A stretch of 6,391 nucleotides of DNA from an uncultured Campylobacter sp. (GTDB lineage: Bacteria > Campylobacterota > Campylobacteria > Campylobacterales > Campylobacteraceae): the NCBI RefSeq assembly GCF_938030815.1, contig NZ_CALHII010000190.1, forward strand, positions 1 to 6,391. The letters run 5' to 3'. Under the pieces are notes generated by a model that was given only the letters and a program-made list of their open reading frames with translations, was not told the DNA's origin and did not search any database. A program made the translations under genes and the position numbers. The stretch's first letter is position 1; each line of letters opens with the position of its first letter. Of the stretch, positions 4,940 through 6,391 are shown piece after piece.

Positions 4940-6391
4940 TTGAAAAAAATTTTTCGCCTAATCGTCACGTTTCCGAAAATCACGCTTGCGCTGTTTACGG
5001 CGCTGGCGCTCTTTTTCGGATATTACTCCACAAAGCTCGAGATCGACGCTTCGACCCAGACGCTACTGCTTGATAACGACGAGGATCTTCAAATTTGGCG
5101 CGAAGTATCCAAGCGCTACGAAACGCCGAATTTCTTAGTCGTCGCCTACACTCCCGCGGGCGATCTTTTAGCGCCCGAGACGATCCGCAAAATAGCGCAG
5201 ATGGACGCAGCTTTTTCCAAGCTGGATTTCGTCGCTAGCGTCACGGACATCACGAATGTGCCGCTTTTGCTAAACAAAAGTGAGGGTATGAGCGAGCTGC
5301 TTAAGCACATACCCACTCTTACCGACGCGGACGTAAATTTAACCGCGGCTAGGCGCGAGCTTTCTACGAGCCCCTTTTATGCGTCAAATTTAGTAAGCGC
5401 CGATTTTCGCACTACCGCAATTTTAATAAATTTAAAGCCGCAGACCCGCTACGAGGAGCTTTTGCGCCTAAGAGACGGAGCCAAAAGCGCTCTAAAGCAA
5501 GCGGAGCATGAGAGCAACCGCTCCAAGGCTCAAATTTCACAGCTCAAAGATACGCTTAAAGTTGCGGAACAAAATTTTAAATCCTACCGCGACGAGCTGC
5601 GCGAAAAGGATCACCGCGACATTGTGGCTTTGCGCGCGCTGATCGCGGGCTTTGAGAAGGAATTTGCGGGCGATCGGCTATTTTTGGGCGGACTAAATAT
5701 GATCGCCGACGATATGGTAGGCTACGTCCGCTCGGATCTAACGACCTACGGACTCGGCGCCTTGGTGCTTCTGTTAGCTTGCTTTTGGCTCTTTTTTAGA
5801 CAGGCGAAATTTATCCTACTGCCACTCATCATCTGCGCGTATTCGGTCGTGCTTGTAGCGGGATTATTCGGCTTTTTGAGCTTTGAGGTCACGGTGATTA
5901 GCTCAAATTTCATAGCGCTTCAACTCATCATAACGGTTTCGGTCTGTATCCACCTAATCGTCGCCTACCGCGAGTTTAGCGCGCGCTTTCACGCCTTTTC
6001 GCAGCGCCAGCTCGTTTATGCAGTGCTGCGCGAGCGCGCAAGACCCTGCTTTTTCGCGATCTTTACGACCGTTATCGGCTTTATGTCGCTAATTTTTTGC
6101 GATATAAAGCCCGTAATTTCTCTGGGAATTATGATGAGCGTAGGCATCAGTATCTCGCTAGTTACGGCGTTTGGAATATTCGGCGCAGTTATGTCGCTTC
6201 TAAGGCGTACGCACAATAACCGCAGCTTCGAGCAGCACTTTAAATTTACCATTTGGTGCGCCGAAACGGCGCTACGCAGTAGAGGAGCGGTCTATGGCGT
6301 ATGCGCTGCGGCGGTGATCTTTGGGCTGTACGGTATCTCGCAGCTGCGCGTCGAAAACAGCTTCATCGGCTACTTCAAAAAAAGCACCGAC
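4940..6391 (+). CDS. RND/MMPL-family membrane transporter, 3' truncated by the window
   Basis: An open frame of 484 codons runs uninterrupted to the last base, so the C-terminal part (perhaps 40 percent of a usual 800-900-residue protein) is missing. The layout is that of the RND superfamily, HpnN/MMPL branch. A first membrane helix lies at about 8-28, followed by the 'LEIDASTQTLLLDND' start of a large periplasmic domain. A helical, charged stretch at about 180-235 may form a coiled coil. A cluster of helices lies at about 268-430, including RPCFFAIFTTVIGF and a GIMMSVGISISL segment. A seventh helix (about 451-468) leads into 'LRVENSFIGYFKKSTD', the start of the second periplasmic domain. The TTG start has only a weak AGAG-type ribosome site, but it directly precedes the expected Lys-Lys and first helix. 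The gene follows mlaC by 23 bases, suggesting a role in lipid export or exchange; the substrate is unknown. C. jejuni Cj1373 appears to be the counterpart. Confidence 0.85.
   Translation, partial: MKKIFRLIVTFPKITLALFTALALFFGYYSTKLEIDASTQTLLLDNDEDLQIWREVSKRYETPNFLVVAYTPAGDLLAPETIRKIAQMDAAFSKLDFVASVTDITNVPLLLNKSEGMSELLKHIPTLTDADVNLTAARRELSTSPFYASNLVSADFRTTAILINLKPQTRYEELLRLRDGAKSALKQAEHESNRSKAQISQLKDTLKVAEQNFKSYRDELREKDHRDIVALRALIAGFEKEFAGDRLFLGGLNMIADDMVGYVRSDLTTYGLGALVLLLACFWLFFRQAKFILLPLIICAYSVVLVAGLFGFLSFEVTVISSNFIALQLIITVSVCIHLIVAYREFSARFHAFSQRQLVYAVLRERARPCFFAIFTTVIGFMSLIFCDIKPVISLGIMMSVGISISLVTAFGIFGAVMSLLRRTHNNRSFEQHFKFTIWCAETALRSRGAVYGVCAAAVIFGLYGISQLRVENSFIGYFKKSTD

Noticed and set aside
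6016..6252. Minus-strand open frame inside the RND gene
   Set aside because: The plus-strand frame here encodes typical RND membrane helices, so the reverse frame is a by-product of that coding sequence.

Overview
The window looks like chromosomal DNA of an epsilonproteobacterium, most probably a Campylobacter of the higher-GC oral group (the C. gracilis, C. showae or C. rectus kind). The grounds are the gene content, the gene order compared (from memory) with the C. jejuni mod and Cj1371-Cj1373 loci, A/T-rich spacers full of AAATTT words, and TTG starts. The species is an inference; no marker gene is present.

Positions 1-541 hold no convincing gene. This A/T-rich stretch is stop-dense in most frames and very rich in RAATTY hexamers. 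It contains one short reading frame that could encode a 36-residue membrane peptide.

Positions 542-3432, minus strand, form a molybdate (or tungstate) uptake and sensing locus. In transcription order it holds modE (regulator with a winged helix and two Mop domains), modA (periplasmic oxyanion-binding protein), a small protein of two Mop/TOBE domains, and modC (ABC ATPase). The last three overlap and are surely cotranscribed; modE lies 101 bases upstream of modA. The inner-membrane permease gene modB, which ModC needs as a partner, is absent from the place between the Mop gene and modC where C. jejuni has it, and from the rest of the window. A TATAT-N6-ATATA palindrome beside the modE start is a good candidate ModE operator.

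Positions 3433-3609 are a divergent control region. It carries the modE promoter and operator on one side and, on the other, a near-consensus sigma-70 promoter for the second operon.

Positions 3610-6391, plus strand, form a lipid-transport operon: mlaA (outer-membrane lipoprotein), mlaC (periplasmic lipid carrier) and a large RND/MMPL-family membrane transporter cut off by the window end. The set suggests a trans-envelope lipid route in which an RND pump is encoded beside the Mla outer-membrane and periplasmic parts, in place of the MlaFEDB ABC complex.
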